Positions 38,601 through 46,684 of a stretch of DNA of 64,000 nucleotides are shown piece by piece (positions within the stretch are counted from its first letter, which is position 1; every line of letters begins with the position of its first letter). The stretch covers positions 496,001 to 560,000 of the forward strand of contig NZ_JADNYK010000004.1 of the NCBI RefSeq assembly GCF_017810075.1. Reading direction: 5' to 3'. A program made the position numbers and the translations under genes. This stretch comes from Pseudozobellia sp. WGM2 (GTDB lineage: Bacteria > Bacteroidota > Bacteroidia > Flavobacteriales > Flavobacteriaceae). Below the pieces are notes generated by a model, which was not told the DNA's origin, did not search any database, and saw only the letters and a program-made list of their open reading frames with translations.

Positions 38601-39985
38601 GGCAGGAATACTATAAGAATTATCAACTGCCCGAAGAAGGCCGCGTTCATCATTTTTTTTGAGGCATTTGCGGCAATATCATCACGCTTTTCCTTATCTA
38701 AAGCTTTCTTTTTAATAACATAACTACTCAAAAGGAATACGCTTGCTTCCACGATAATGACCGCCCCGTCCACTATGATACCAAAGTCGATAGCCCCCAG
38801 ACTCATCAGGTTTGCCCATACGTCAAAAACGTTCATCAGTATAAAGGCGAACAATAAGGATAGGGGAATGGTGGAAGCTACTATCAATCCGCCTCGCCAG
38901 TTCCCTAACAAGAAAACCAGTACGAAAATTACGATGAGTGCGCCCTCCAATAAATTATTGCGTACCGTTCCGGTGGTCTCACTTATGAGCTTACTTCTAT
39001 CCAACAAAGGCTGAATGATTATCCCTTCCGGTAGGGATTTCTGGATTTCGGCCATCCTATCCTTTACACGAACAATGACCTCGTTTGAGTTTGCACCTTT
39101 AAGCATCATTACCAGTCCACCAACGACCTCGCCTTCGCCATCCTGTGTCAATGCCCCATAGCGTACGGCAGAACCAAAGCGTACATCGGCAACATCGTTT
39201 ACAGTAATAGGCACCCCATTTTCATTTTTGATAATGATTTTTTTGATGTCATTAAGGTTGCGTACCAAACCTTCGCCACGGATGAAGTTGGCTTGGCGGT
39301 TTTTTTCAATGTAAGCACCGCCCGTATTTTTGTTGTTCGCTTCCAAGGCTTCGAAAACATCCGTGATCGTAAGACCAATAGCCTTTAGCTCATTGGGGTC
39401 AACGGCTACCTCATATTGTTTTATTTTTCCGCCAATGGCGTTGATTTCAACAACCCCAGGTACCATTGCCATTTGTCTTTGGACAATCCAATCCTGCATC
39501 GTACGTAAATCGGACAGGGAATATTTGTCCTGAAACCCAGGTTCGACTTTCAGGGTATATTGATATACTTCGCCCAAGCCTGTTGAGATAGGCCCCATAG
39601 AAGGTTGGCCCAGTTCTTCGGGAATTTGCTCGCGCACTTCCGTTAGTTTCTCGGAAACAAGCTGACGTGGCAGATAGGTTCCCATATCATCATCAAATAC
39701 GACCGTAACCACGGAAAGTCCGAATCGTGAAATCGAGCGGATTTCCTTAACGTTGGGAAGGTTGCTCATCGCAATTTCTACGGGATAGGTCACGAATTGC
39801 TCGATATCCTCTGTACCTAGATTTGGCGATTGCGTGATGACCTGTACCTGATTGTTGGTAATATCCGGCACGGCGTCGATGGGAACCTGGGTCATACTAT
39901 AGATACCTGCACCGATTAGAGCAAGCGTGAGCAGACCGATAATAAATTTGTTATTGATTGAAAAATCAATGATTCTGTTGATCAT
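35642..39985 (-). CDS. CzcA-type RND pump fused to a TolC-like channel
   Basis: About 1447 residues in two parts. Residues 1 to about 1040 are a complete heavy-metal RND pump with the signature DFGIIVDGAVIIVEASV in TM4, which marks Zn/Co/Cd substrates, and the TM-rich end IGGLITSTLLTLFILPIF. After a cytoplasmic-like linker comes a hydrophobic stretch ending TSTFAKAQEI (near residue 1062) that looks like a signal peptide. An outer-membrane efflux protein follows with two long helical hairpin repeats. I prefer Met at 39985 over the ATG at 40078, because the extra residues are unlike an RND N-terminus. Such fusions are known from Bacteroidota; the join is discussed separately. Confidence 0.9.
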   Translation of the reverse strand: MINRIIDFSINNKFIIGLLTLALIGAGIYSMTQVPIDAVPDITNNQVQVITQSPNLGTEDIEQFVTYPVEIAMSNLPNVKEIRSISRFGLSVVTVVFDDDMGTYLPRQLVSEKLTEVREQIPEELGQPSMGPISTGLGEVYQYTLKVEPGFQDKYSLSDLRTMQDWIVQRQMAMVPGVVEINAIGGKIKQYEVAVDPNELKAIGLTITDVFEALEANNKNTGGAYIEKNRQANFIRGEGLVRNLNDIKKIIIKNENGVPITVNDVADVRFGSAVRYGALTQDGEGEVVGGLVMMLKGANSNEVIVRVKDRMAEIQKSLPEGIIIQPLLDRSKLISETTGTVRNNLLEGALIVIFVLVFLLGNWRGGLIVASTIPLSLLFAFILMNVFDVWANLMSLGAIDFGIIVDGAVIIVEASVFLLSSYVIKKKALDKEKRDDIAANASKKMMNAAFFGQLIILIVFLPILALEGVEGKMFRPMALTFIFAMIGAMFLCLTYVPMMSALFLKPPKNEKKSWGDRFVFWVQRNYEPLLTRALKKGKWVVGIAIAIFAVAVFTFMKMGGEFIPQLDEGDIAFHAILKPGSSLSETIETTTKIERIVKAEFPEVEKIVSRIGVAEVPTDPMPMDFADVFVILKPQDEWVSAESKDELIDKMKDAVSILPGVNYEFTQPIEMRFNELLEGIREDVAIKIYGEDIDVLAAKTDEITKIMAGTEGIGDMRAEATSGLPQMTIRYNRDKLAQYGVSIDQLNMIVQSAFAGGYAGIIFEGEKRFDLVVRLNEQNRTDINDIRNLFINLPNGSQIPLQELAAIEYTPGPMQISRDNTNRRTYVGVNVRGRDVESLVNEIKVKLDANLDLPPGYFIRYGGAFENLERASNRLQTVVPIALFLIFILIYFALKSFPQTLMIYLAIPMATIGGVFALWLRDMPFSISAGVGFIVLFGVAVLNGLVMISGLNELKEEGVTNLKDRIVEGTKRRIRPIMLTAFTDILGFLPMAISASAGAEVQRPLATVVIGGLITSTLLTLFILPIFYQWVEKRSERKTKINPKFVTATAMVCLLFTSTFAKAQEIQSQDSLPIVSLERAVEISKENYPLLKTKQLEIQKQNALKGTAYDLGNTQVFTGGEEVGDGQGIYTVVGVGQQNINLFGIGAKKRLQKQRIALAETALDLTGLQVEQEVKKAWSQAYQQRRKFELYRELNSIYSQFEKAIELNYEVEAISRLEYSSATNQALQINNKLQQAESDYAIALQKLNLWLVSDIYYTVPDTLDESEVAVLGIPARIENHPELELSQKRIDEAEANYKAARSDLLPNLNLQGGLQQVNGSSGFYTYQAGISLPLFSGTERSQAKAAKLDSEIAKTNAEFAKRQLQSEYRQSIQAYQKWEASWQFYKNKALPLAKEQREGALLAYREGAVDYAAFTQIIRDAIQTEMDALDSLDNYLKSVFELQYFKQ

Positions 39986-40122
39986 AGATTCAGGTGTTAA
40001 TTCAGTTAAAATGGAATGTGGCCTTCCTGCCGACCGAACTGGCGGCCGCGAAAGCGAAAACAGCCTTGAAACTTCCACAAAGGAATTTCAAAACAGGATG
40101 TAACTATCCTATGTAAACTGAA

Positions 40123-40431
40123 TTAAACCCGTGGGGGCTGAAAAAGAGAATGGGAAATATCCTTGCCTACACTATCGAAATGGGCAAAGCTGTTTTGTGG
40201 AATGGTAGGTGGAAGCGGCGCGAATTGAGCGATACCAAAATCTATGGTATGTACGTGGCAACAATGGCACTGACAAAATGGCGAGCATAATTCGCAATCT
40301 TGGTCGTGGTCGCCATCAAAATCTACAATCGAAGCGATTTGGGAATCATCAGAAACATTTCCTGCATCGCTACAAGGCACAAAATTGAGTGCCAGGAAAT
40401 ACACTGATAATATGATTGCCAAAAAATTCAC
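40123..40431 (-). CDS. small Cys/His-rich secreted protein, DUF6660-like
   Basis: 102 residues: a signal peptide (MNFLAIILSVYFLALNFVPC), an acidic linker, then CELCSPFCQCHCCHVH, a dense Cys/His cluster that should bind soft metals. I recall DUF6660 as a family placed before metal RND genes in flavobacteria. It lies between the CusB adaptor and the fusion pump. It may be a periplasmic metal-binding helper; function is not established. Confidence 0.65.
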   Translation of the reverse strand: MNFLAIILSVYFLALNFVPCSDAGNVSDDSQIASIVDFDGDHDQDCELCSPFCQCHCCHVHTIDFGIAQFAPLPPTIPQNSFAHFDSVGKDISHSLFQPPRV

Positions 40432-40527
40432 ATTGCAAAGATAACAAGAATTAGGTGCAACTGTGTTGCAAAGATTCCATGATCAAGAAGTTCTACAAAA
40501 GGAATATTTTTAAGGGCAGCAATAGAT

Positions 40528-41829
40528 TTACTTCATCCCTTCATGTCCCTCATGGCCAGTCATGGTTTTTCCACCATCTTCGTTCATCATCGATTTTTTG
40601 CCTTTCAATTGTGCTGCCGCATCAACCGTGAAAGTACCATTGGTCACGATTTCATCCCCGTTTTCCAAACCTGAAAGAACGACATACCCACTATTGACAA
40701 CATCGCCCACAGCAATTTCCCGCATTTCGAAGGTTGGACTTTCCGTATCGGTCTTGACATAGACCACGGAGCGTTCCCCTGTCCAAAGCACCGCACTTTC
40801 GGGAATTATAATCGTATCGTCTTTTTTGTCGGAAGACAAGGTCAAAGTTCCTGCAACGAACATTCCGGGTTTAAGTAGCCCCTTGGAATTCTGTAATACC
40901 GCCCTTACTTCAATGGTTCTTGTGGATGAATTCAATACCGGGTCTATAAAGAAAATCTTTGCATCGAATTTTTTATCGGGATAGGATTTGGTAACAATCT
41001 CAATCTTCTGACCTTCTTTTAAAAGCGAAACCTGATTTTCATAGGTATCGAAGACTGCCCAAACTGTTCCCAAATTGGCAATTTTAAACAAAGCCGAACC
41101 CTTTTTTACATAATCCCCGGCCTCGACCATGATTTCGGATACCGTACCGGAAACATTGGCATATACGGGGAAATTCTCCTGAACCTGACCGGATTTTTCA
41201 ATCTGTTCAATCTGTTTTTCGGAGAGTTTCCATAGCTTCAGTTTGTTGCGCACCGCTTTGTATAAAGAAGGTTGAGATTCTTTTAAACTTGCGGCGGTTA
41301 TCAGTTCTTGTTGGGCAGAAACCAGTTCTGGGGAGTAGATGGTTGCCAATTGTTGTCCATTACGAACTTCTTCGCCCTTAAAATTGACAAAGAGTTTTTC
41401 TATACGACCATCGAAATAGGAGGCTTGGGTAGCAACCGCTTTTTCATTTTCTTCAATCGTCCCTGAAAGTTTTAGGGTATTGTCTTCTGCAGCCCCCCAA
41501 CCGACCTTTGTGGTTCTAATATTGGCTAGGGCCATGGCGTTTTTCGTCATTTTAAATTGACCCATCGCCAAACCCTCTTCGCCTGATTCGGTGGGAATCA
41601 GATCCATCCCGCAGATGGGGCAATCGCCCGGTTCTGGTTGCATGATCTGGGGGTGCATAGAGCACGTCCACATCTCGCCTTGTGACTCCGAGGAATGATC
41701 GTGACTATCGGACATATCCGAATTATCCTTATTCGACATTGACCCATCCGTGGAATCCCCAAAAATGAGCCAACCGCCAAGTAAGCCTACGAGCACTGCT
41801 ATTGCTATATATAAAATATTTTTGTTCAT
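40528..41829 (-). CDS. cusB: copper/silver RND adaptor, CusB type, with metal-binding domain
   Basis: Periplasmic adaptor (433 residues) with an N-terminal TM anchor and a heavy-metal-binding module WTCSMHPQIMQPEPG followed by DCPICGMDLIP. That module is the small domain in Cu resistance proteins that gives ligands from Cys, Met and His. Lipoyl and alpha-hairpin domains follow. The tail is Met/His-rich (MTGHEGHEGMK). It starts 6 nt after the DUF305 stop and belongs with the CusA at 46681-50448. Confidence 0.9.
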   Translation of the reverse strand: MNKNILYIAIAVLVGLLGGWLIFGDSTDGSMSNKDNSDMSDSHDHSSESQGEMWTCSMHPQIMQPEPGDCPICGMDLIPTESGEEGLAMGQFKMTKNAMALANIRTTKVGWGAAEDNTLKLSGTIEENEKAVATQASYFDGRIEKLFVNFKGEEVRNGQQLATIYSPELVSAQQELITAASLKESQPSLYKAVRNKLKLWKLSEKQIEQIEKSGQVQENFPVYANVSGTVSEIMVEAGDYVKKGSALFKIANLGTVWAVFDTYENQVSLLKEGQKIEIVTKSYPDKKFDAKIFFIDPVLNSSTRTIEVRAVLQNSKGLLKPGMFVAGTLTLSSDKKDDTIIIPESAVLWTGERSVVYVKTDTESPTFEMREIAVGDVVNSGYVVLSGLENGDEIVTNGTFTVDAAAQLKGKKSMMNEDGGKTMTGHEGHEGMK

Positions 41830-41835
41830 ATCTGT

Positions 41836-42312
41836 CTATTTATTTTCCAAACGTTCAATCATCTGCTTCATTTCCTCGATTTCCTTTCGTTGTGCTTTGA
41901 TGATATCCTCAGCCAGTTTCTTGACTTCCGGGTCTTTGATATCGGCACGTTCACTTGTTAAGATTGCTATCGAATGATGCGGAATCATTGCTTTCATCCA
42001 AAGTACATCGCCAATGATGGGTCTTTGCGCCCTAACCAATGCCAATGCACCGACAAAAAGAACGAGGCTGCCTACGTAAATGCCCAGGTTCTTTTTCTTG
42101 TTCCTGTACATTTTGAGCATTAGCGATAACATAATTACTGCCATTGCCGCAATTCCCAGACATGACATATAAAATCGGGTAAGGCTAAAATAAACGTGGT
42201 CTATTTCATAAGTATTCAAGTACATCGTGATGTACATTGCTACGAACGATAATCCCAGCATTAAAAAGAACCTGCCATAATTGCTTTTTTCCATTTTGTC
42301 ATTGTTGTCCAT
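41836..42312 (-). CDS. DUF305-type membrane protein with four TM segments
   Basis: About four hydrophobic segments (residues 13-32, 43-65, 76-98 and so on). The C-terminal block MKAMIPHHSIAILTSERADI is the HHxMA-like core of DUF305 and has His and Met that may bind copper, followed by the helical EEMKQMIERLENK. DUF305 proteins are common in copper clusters. It lies between CopA (26 nt) and CusB (6 nt). Role in metal handling is inferred from context. Confidence 0.8.
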   Translation of the reverse strand: MDNNDKMEKSNYGRFFLMLGLSFVAMYITMYLNTYEIDHVYFSLTRFYMSCLGIAAMAVIMLSLMLKMYRNKKKNLGIYVGSLVLFVGALALVRAQRPIIGDVLWMKAMIPHHSIAILTSERADIKDPEVKKLAEDIIKAQRKEIEEMKQMIERLENK

Positions 42313-42338
42313 ATTTTTTGGCTTTTATAGTTACTACA

Positions 42339-44840
42339 TCAATTAATCGATTTTGTTCTTAATCTAAGGGCATTTGCGATGACCGAAACGGAACTAAAAC
42401 TCATCGCCAAGGCCGCAATCATAGGGGAAAGCAGAATTCCGAAGAACGGATAAAGTAATCCCGCGGCGACGGGTATTCCCAAAGTATTGTAAATCATTGC
42501 AAAAAACAGATTTTGCTTAATGTTCCGCATAACCGTATCACTTAGATTCCGTGCCTTTACTATACCGTGCAAGTCGCCCTTGACCAAGGTAATGGCAGCA
42601 CTTTCAATGGCGACATCGGTTCCCGTTCCCATGGCGATACCGACATCGCTTTTTGCGAGTGCAGGGGCATCATTGATACCATCCCCTGCCATGGCAACTA
42701 CCTTCCCATTGCCCTGCAATTTTTCCACTTCTTGCAACTTATTTTCAGGTAGCATTCCAGCCTGAAAATCCGTAAGATTGAGTTCGCTGGCCACAGCTTG
42801 GGCGGTGTCGTGATTATCTCCTGTTAGCATGATGACATCGATACCTTTGTCCTGTAAAGCTTTAATAGCCTTCTTACTGGTTTCCTTGATTTTATCGCCT
42901 ATCACGACGTAGCCCACGGTAGTACCGTCAATGGCGAGATAAGAAACTGTCTTACCCTGTTTTTGATACGATTGGGCTTCATCTTCCATCGCCTCGGAAA
43001 GTTCCACATTGGCCTGCTCCATCATCTTGGCGTTGCCCAGAGCCACTTTCTTTCCGTTTACGGTTCCTTCCACACCTTTTCCGGTAACGGCATGGAACCT
43101 TTCGGCCTTTAGGAATTCCTTTTTTTGTTCCTTACCGTATTTTACCGTTGCTTCGGCCAAAGGATGTTCACTTTGACTGTTGAGCGAAACGATATATTGA
43201 AGTACCTCGCTATCGCTAAAACTTTTATCAAATAAACCCACTTTTTCAACCGTCGGTTTTCCTTCGGTAATCGTCCCGGTCTTGTCAACAATAAGCGTAT
43301 CTACTTTGTCCATCTTTTCGAGGGCTTCGGCATTCTTTATCAGAACCCCGTTCTGTGCGCCTTTGCCCACACCGACCATGACCGACATGGGAGTGGCCAG
43401 ACCCAAAGCACAGGGGCAGGCGATTATCAATACGGCAATCGCATTTACGAGTGCGTATACATAGGCAGGTTCTGGCCCCCAAATCGCCCAGACAGCGAAA
43501 GTTACGACCGCGATAATGACCACAATGGGCACAAAATACCCTGAAACCGTGTCGGCCAGTTTTTGGATTGGCGCACGGCTACGGCTGGCATCGTTGACCA
43601 TTTGAATGATTTGCGAAAGCAAGGTGTCGGCCCCAACCTTTTCCGCTTTCATCAGAAAAGATTGGTTACCGTTAATCGTTCCGCTGCTCACTTTATCATC
43701 GACGGATTTGTTCACGGGAATAGGTTCGCCCGTAATCATCGATTCATCGATGGAAGTTTCCCCTTCGGTTATCACACCATCTACGGGAATCTTATCGCCC
43801 GGTTTTACACGAAGCACATCGCCCAATTCAATGTTGTCGATAGCCACTTCCTGTTCTTCCCCATCGACTATTTTAATGGCCTTATTTGGGGCAAGTTTCA
43901 ACAGTTCCTTAACGGCGGAATTTGTTTTGCTATGTGCCCGTGCTTCCAATACTTGCCCCAATAACACAAGGGTCAAGATGACCGTTGCCGCCTCAAAATA
44001 GACGTGAACCGTTCCTGCTTCGGTCTTGAACTGGTCGGGAAAGAAATCGGGAAAGAACATTCCGAAAATACTAAAAAGCCACGCCACGCCAGCCCCGATA
44101 CCGATCAGCGTAAACATATTCAGGTTCCAAGTCTTGATACTTCTGTACGCTCGTTCAAAGAACATCCAAGTAGCATAGAATACTACTGGAATGGAAAGTA
44201 CGAACTGGATCCAGTTCCAATATTTCAATTCCAAAAAGTCGTACAATGGATTATTGGTCAGCATTTCCGACATGGCTATCAGGAAGATTGGCAGTGTAAA
44301 GGCGACAGCTATCCAGAATTTTTTGAGTAATTTCTTATAGGTCTTCTCCTCTGCGGAAACGTCAGGTTCCATGGGAACCAAATCCATACCACAGATAGGA
44401 CAGCTTCCCGGTTCGTTCTTCACGATTTCGGGATGCATGGGACACGTATATTGTGAACCTGAGCTTTTCGAAAGGTTTTGTTCTTCGACCAAATCCATTC
44501 CACAAACGGGACAATCGCCCGGTTGGTCATAGGTCTTATCGCCATCGCAATGCATGGGACAATAAAAAGTGCCCGTTCCTTTGCCTTTTGGCTTTTTAGG
44601 TTTTTGTTCTGAAGTATAGTTATGCTTCCCCGGTTTATGAATGGAATAAGAACCACCATCAATTTTAAGGGCATCCTGAAATTTTTCGATGGGAATATGG
44701 GATTTCATTTCTATGGTTGCCTCTGCCTTTTCCAAATCGACGGAAACCGTAGTCACACCTTCCACTTTAGAAAGTGTCTCGGCCACATGCTTTCGACAGC
44801 CGTCGCAGGTCATTCCGTGTATTTGATAGGTGTGCTTCAT
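42339..44840 (-). CDS. copA: Cu(I)-type P1B ATPase, CopA
   Basis: Copper exporter of 833 residues. One HMA domain with GMTCDGC (residues 9-15) is followed by two heavy-metal-binding modules (FYCPMHCDG...CPVCGMDLV and YTCPMHPEI...CPICGMDLVP), then eight TM. Signatures: CPC in ACPCALGLATP, DKTGT, TGEP, GDGINDAPAL, and the Cu-type YN plus MSFSS in the last TM pair. Four nt after the DUF3347 stop, so one operon with the CusCBA-like genes. Confidence 0.95.
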   Translation of the reverse strand: MKHTYQIHGMTCDGCRKHVAETLSKVEGVTTVSVDLEKAEATIEMKSHIPIEKFQDALKIDGGSYSIHKPGKHNYTSEQKPKKPKGKGTGTFYCPMHCDGDKTYDQPGDCPVCGMDLVEEQNLSKSSGSQYTCPMHPEIVKNEPGSCPICGMDLVPMEPDVSAEEKTYKKLLKKFWIAVAFTLPIFLIAMSEMLTNNPLYDFLELKYWNWIQFVLSIPVVFYATWMFFERAYRSIKTWNLNMFTLIGIGAGVAWLFSIFGMFFPDFFPDQFKTEAGTVHVYFEAATVILTLVLLGQVLEARAHSKTNSAVKELLKLAPNKAIKIVDGEEQEVAIDNIELGDVLRVKPGDKIPVDGVITEGETSIDESMITGEPIPVNKSVDDKVSSGTINGNQSFLMKAEKVGADTLLSQIIQMVNDASRSRAPIQKLADTVSGYFVPIVVIIAVVTFAVWAIWGPEPAYVYALVNAIAVLIIACPCALGLATPMSVMVGVGKGAQNGVLIKNAEALEKMDKVDTLIVDKTGTITEGKPTVEKVGLFDKSFSDSEVLQYIVSLNSQSEHPLAEATVKYGKEQKKEFLKAERFHAVTGKGVEGTVNGKKVALGNAKMMEQANVELSEAMEDEAQSYQKQGKTVSYLAIDGTTVGYVVIGDKIKETSKKAIKALQDKGIDVIMLTGDNHDTAQAVASELNLTDFQAGMLPENKLQEVEKLQGNGKVVAMAGDGINDAPALAKSDVGIAMGTGTDVAIESAAITLVKGDLHGIVKARNLSDTVMRNIKQNLFFAMIYNTLGIPVAAGLLYPFFGILLSPMIAALAMSFSSVSVIANALRLRTKSIN

Positions 44841-44843
44841 GGT

Positions 44844-45389
44844 CTACTTTGTTATGGCTTCTGTAACCTTACCACATTTCAACATCTTCTCGCCGTAGTA
44901 AGGATTTCGAATTTCATCCACATTGGAAATCCAATACCCCCCTTTACCGTCAAAGGCCATCGGACAGAATTGTTTGTAAATCGTTCCTTCGGAGATGGAT
45001 TCCTTAAACATAGGTTCGACCTTTTCTGTGATGTCTGAAAAGAGTTCACGCTGTTTTTCAATATCCGTTGCTTCGGCCATGGCGATGGCTATTTTTTTAA
45101 TGTCTTCCCGTTCTTCGGAAAAACTTTCGGCAAGATTTCCAGCGGTGGTTTGCACCCCATCGGCATCGGAATCGACCAACGCCATTCGTATCTGTTGATA
45201 ATTCTGGAATACCTTTCCCGTCATTCCATCGGAGAAGGAAGCGTCCGCGATATCCGCGGTTTGATTCTTTGGCTGTTCTATTTCCTGTTGTGTACTGATT
45301 TCCGCATCTTGTTTGGTTTTCTGCTCTCCACAGGATGCCAAAGTCATGGTAACTGCTGCGGTTGCGGCTAATATCTTGTTTCGATTCAT
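44844..45389 (-). CDS. DUF3347 lipoprotein of the copper cluster
   Basis: Secreted lipoprotein (TLASCGEQKTKQD) with a DUF3347 domain. The end, FCPMAFDGKGGYWISNVDEI and PYYGEKMLKCG, has conserved Cys and Met that are likely copper ligands. I use the Met at 45389 because it gives a normal signal peptide; ATGs at 45437 and 45413 would put a polar lead before it. Located between the TolC gene and copA. DUF3347 proteins are frequent beside CusB and seem to act as periplasmic copper carriers, which is inference here. Confidence 0.85.
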   Translation of the reverse strand: MNRNKILAATAAVTMTLASCGEQKTKQDAEISTQQEIEQPKNQTADIADASFSDGMTGKVFQNYQQIRMALVDSDADGVQTTAGNLAESFSEEREDIKKIAIAMAEATDIEKQRELFSDITEKVEPMFKESISEGTIYKQFCPMAFDGKGGYWISNVDEIRNPYYGEKMLKCGKVTEAITK

Positions 45390-45466
45390 TGTGTTTATTT
45401 TACTGATTTTCATTTTTATTGAATTTAGATTAGACATGGATTTTCAATTAATTGTATTCCTTATTT

Positions 45467-46684
45467 TTATTGATTTGTTAAATAGTTGATGACCGCCATT
45501 TGCGAATAATAGTTTTTTACGGCCTCGATTTGGTTCATCTGAAACTTCAGTTGCAGTTCCTGAATGTCGAGCACGTCGTTAAAATCGATAGTTCCCGTTT
45601 CATAATTTTTAATCAGGATTTCCTCTGCATCCTTGGCTTGTTTAAGATTCTTTGTTTGCGTGTTGAATTTGATTCTGGCCGCTTCCTTATTGCTTATGGA
45701 CGTATTTAAAATAGTTTCCAGTAGATTTCTCCGATTCGATTTTTGCGCATTGATTTCGGCTTGGCGCATTTCATTTTGTACTGAACGGGATTTGTATTTG
45801 TTGTTGAAAATGGGAATGGAGAGTGAAACCATTGGCATCAATATATCCTTACCGTTATCGCTGAAATTCATTCCGGCCCTATCGGCAACGGGAATATAAT
45901 CCAACCCAAAACCCAAATTGGGGTTCGCTTCCTTCTGGTTCAATAGTTCGGATTGTGTTACGGATTCATAGAGCCTATCGTATTTTTCGAGTTCGGGATG
46001 CAGTTCCAATTCCGTGGTTATTTGTTCCATATCATTTTCGATCGTCAAGCTATCAACGAGGTCGATGGCAAGCGTTTCCTGTCGGTTTAGTAGGTTGTTG
46101 AAAACACTTTGCTCCGAAAGATATTCCTGTATCAATATTTCCTTTTGCTCTTGCAGTTCATTTTGAAGTATCTGCAAACGCAATACATCCACTGCGGAGG
46201 CATTGCCCACTTCTACCGAGGTCAACGCCAAGCCTTCATAGGTTTTTAGCAATTGGATATTTTCGTCCAGAACTTTCTGCTTTTCCTTGATAGCGTAAAG
46301 TTTGTAGTAGGCTTGGGAAACGGATAACCGCAGTTTTCGTTTCGTAATGGATATATCCAGATAATCGACTTCGGCTACGGCACTTGCATAATTTTCCCTG
46401 GCGGTTATAGTGCCGAACCAAGGAAGCATTTGTTTAACCGAAAACCGTGCCTTTTGTGCCCCTGTACGGGTTTCAGGTTCGCTAACAAAGACCCCTGCAC
46501 TTAGCTCCGTGTTGGGCAATGCATTCGCTTCTTCCACTTTTTCTTTCGAAATGTTGTAGCGTATTTCAAATGCCTGTACTTCGGGATTATTGGCTTCCGC
46601 TTCTTGAATATATGATTCCAAGTCCTGGGCATTTACAATACCCATGGCCAATAACCCAATCAGTATGCTTCCTATTTTCTTCAT
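45467..46684 (-). CDS. TolC-family outer-membrane efflux protein (CusC role)
   Basis: Outer-membrane channel of the copper RND pump. A signal peptide (MKKIGSILIGLLAMGIVNA) is followed by two related halves with long helices (TLAIDLVD, EIN repeats) and the OEP-type sequence EANNPEVQAFEIRYN near the start. At 405 residues it is at the short end for the family. The start overlaps the CusA stop by 4 nt. A second TolC domain is fused to the CzcA pump downstream, so each pump has its own channel. Confidence 0.9.
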   Translation of the reverse strand: MKKIGSILIGLLAMGIVNAQDLESYIQEAEANNPEVQAFEIRYNISKEKVEEANALPNTELSAGVFVSEPETRTGAQKARFSVKQMLPWFGTITARENYASAVAEVDYLDISITKRKLRLSVSQAYYKLYAIKEKQKVLDENIQLLKTYEGLALTSVEVGNASAVDVLRLQILQNELQEQKEILIQEYLSEQSVFNNLLNRQETLAIDLVDSLTIENDMEQITTELELHPELEKYDRLYESVTQSELLNQKEANPNLGFGLDYIPVADRAGMNFSDNGKDILMPMVSLSIPIFNNKYKSRSVQNEMRQAEINAQKSNRRNLLETILNTSISNKEAARIKFNTQTKNLKQAKDAEEILIKNYETGTIDFNDVLDIQELQLKFQMNQIEAVKNYYSQMAVINYLTNQ

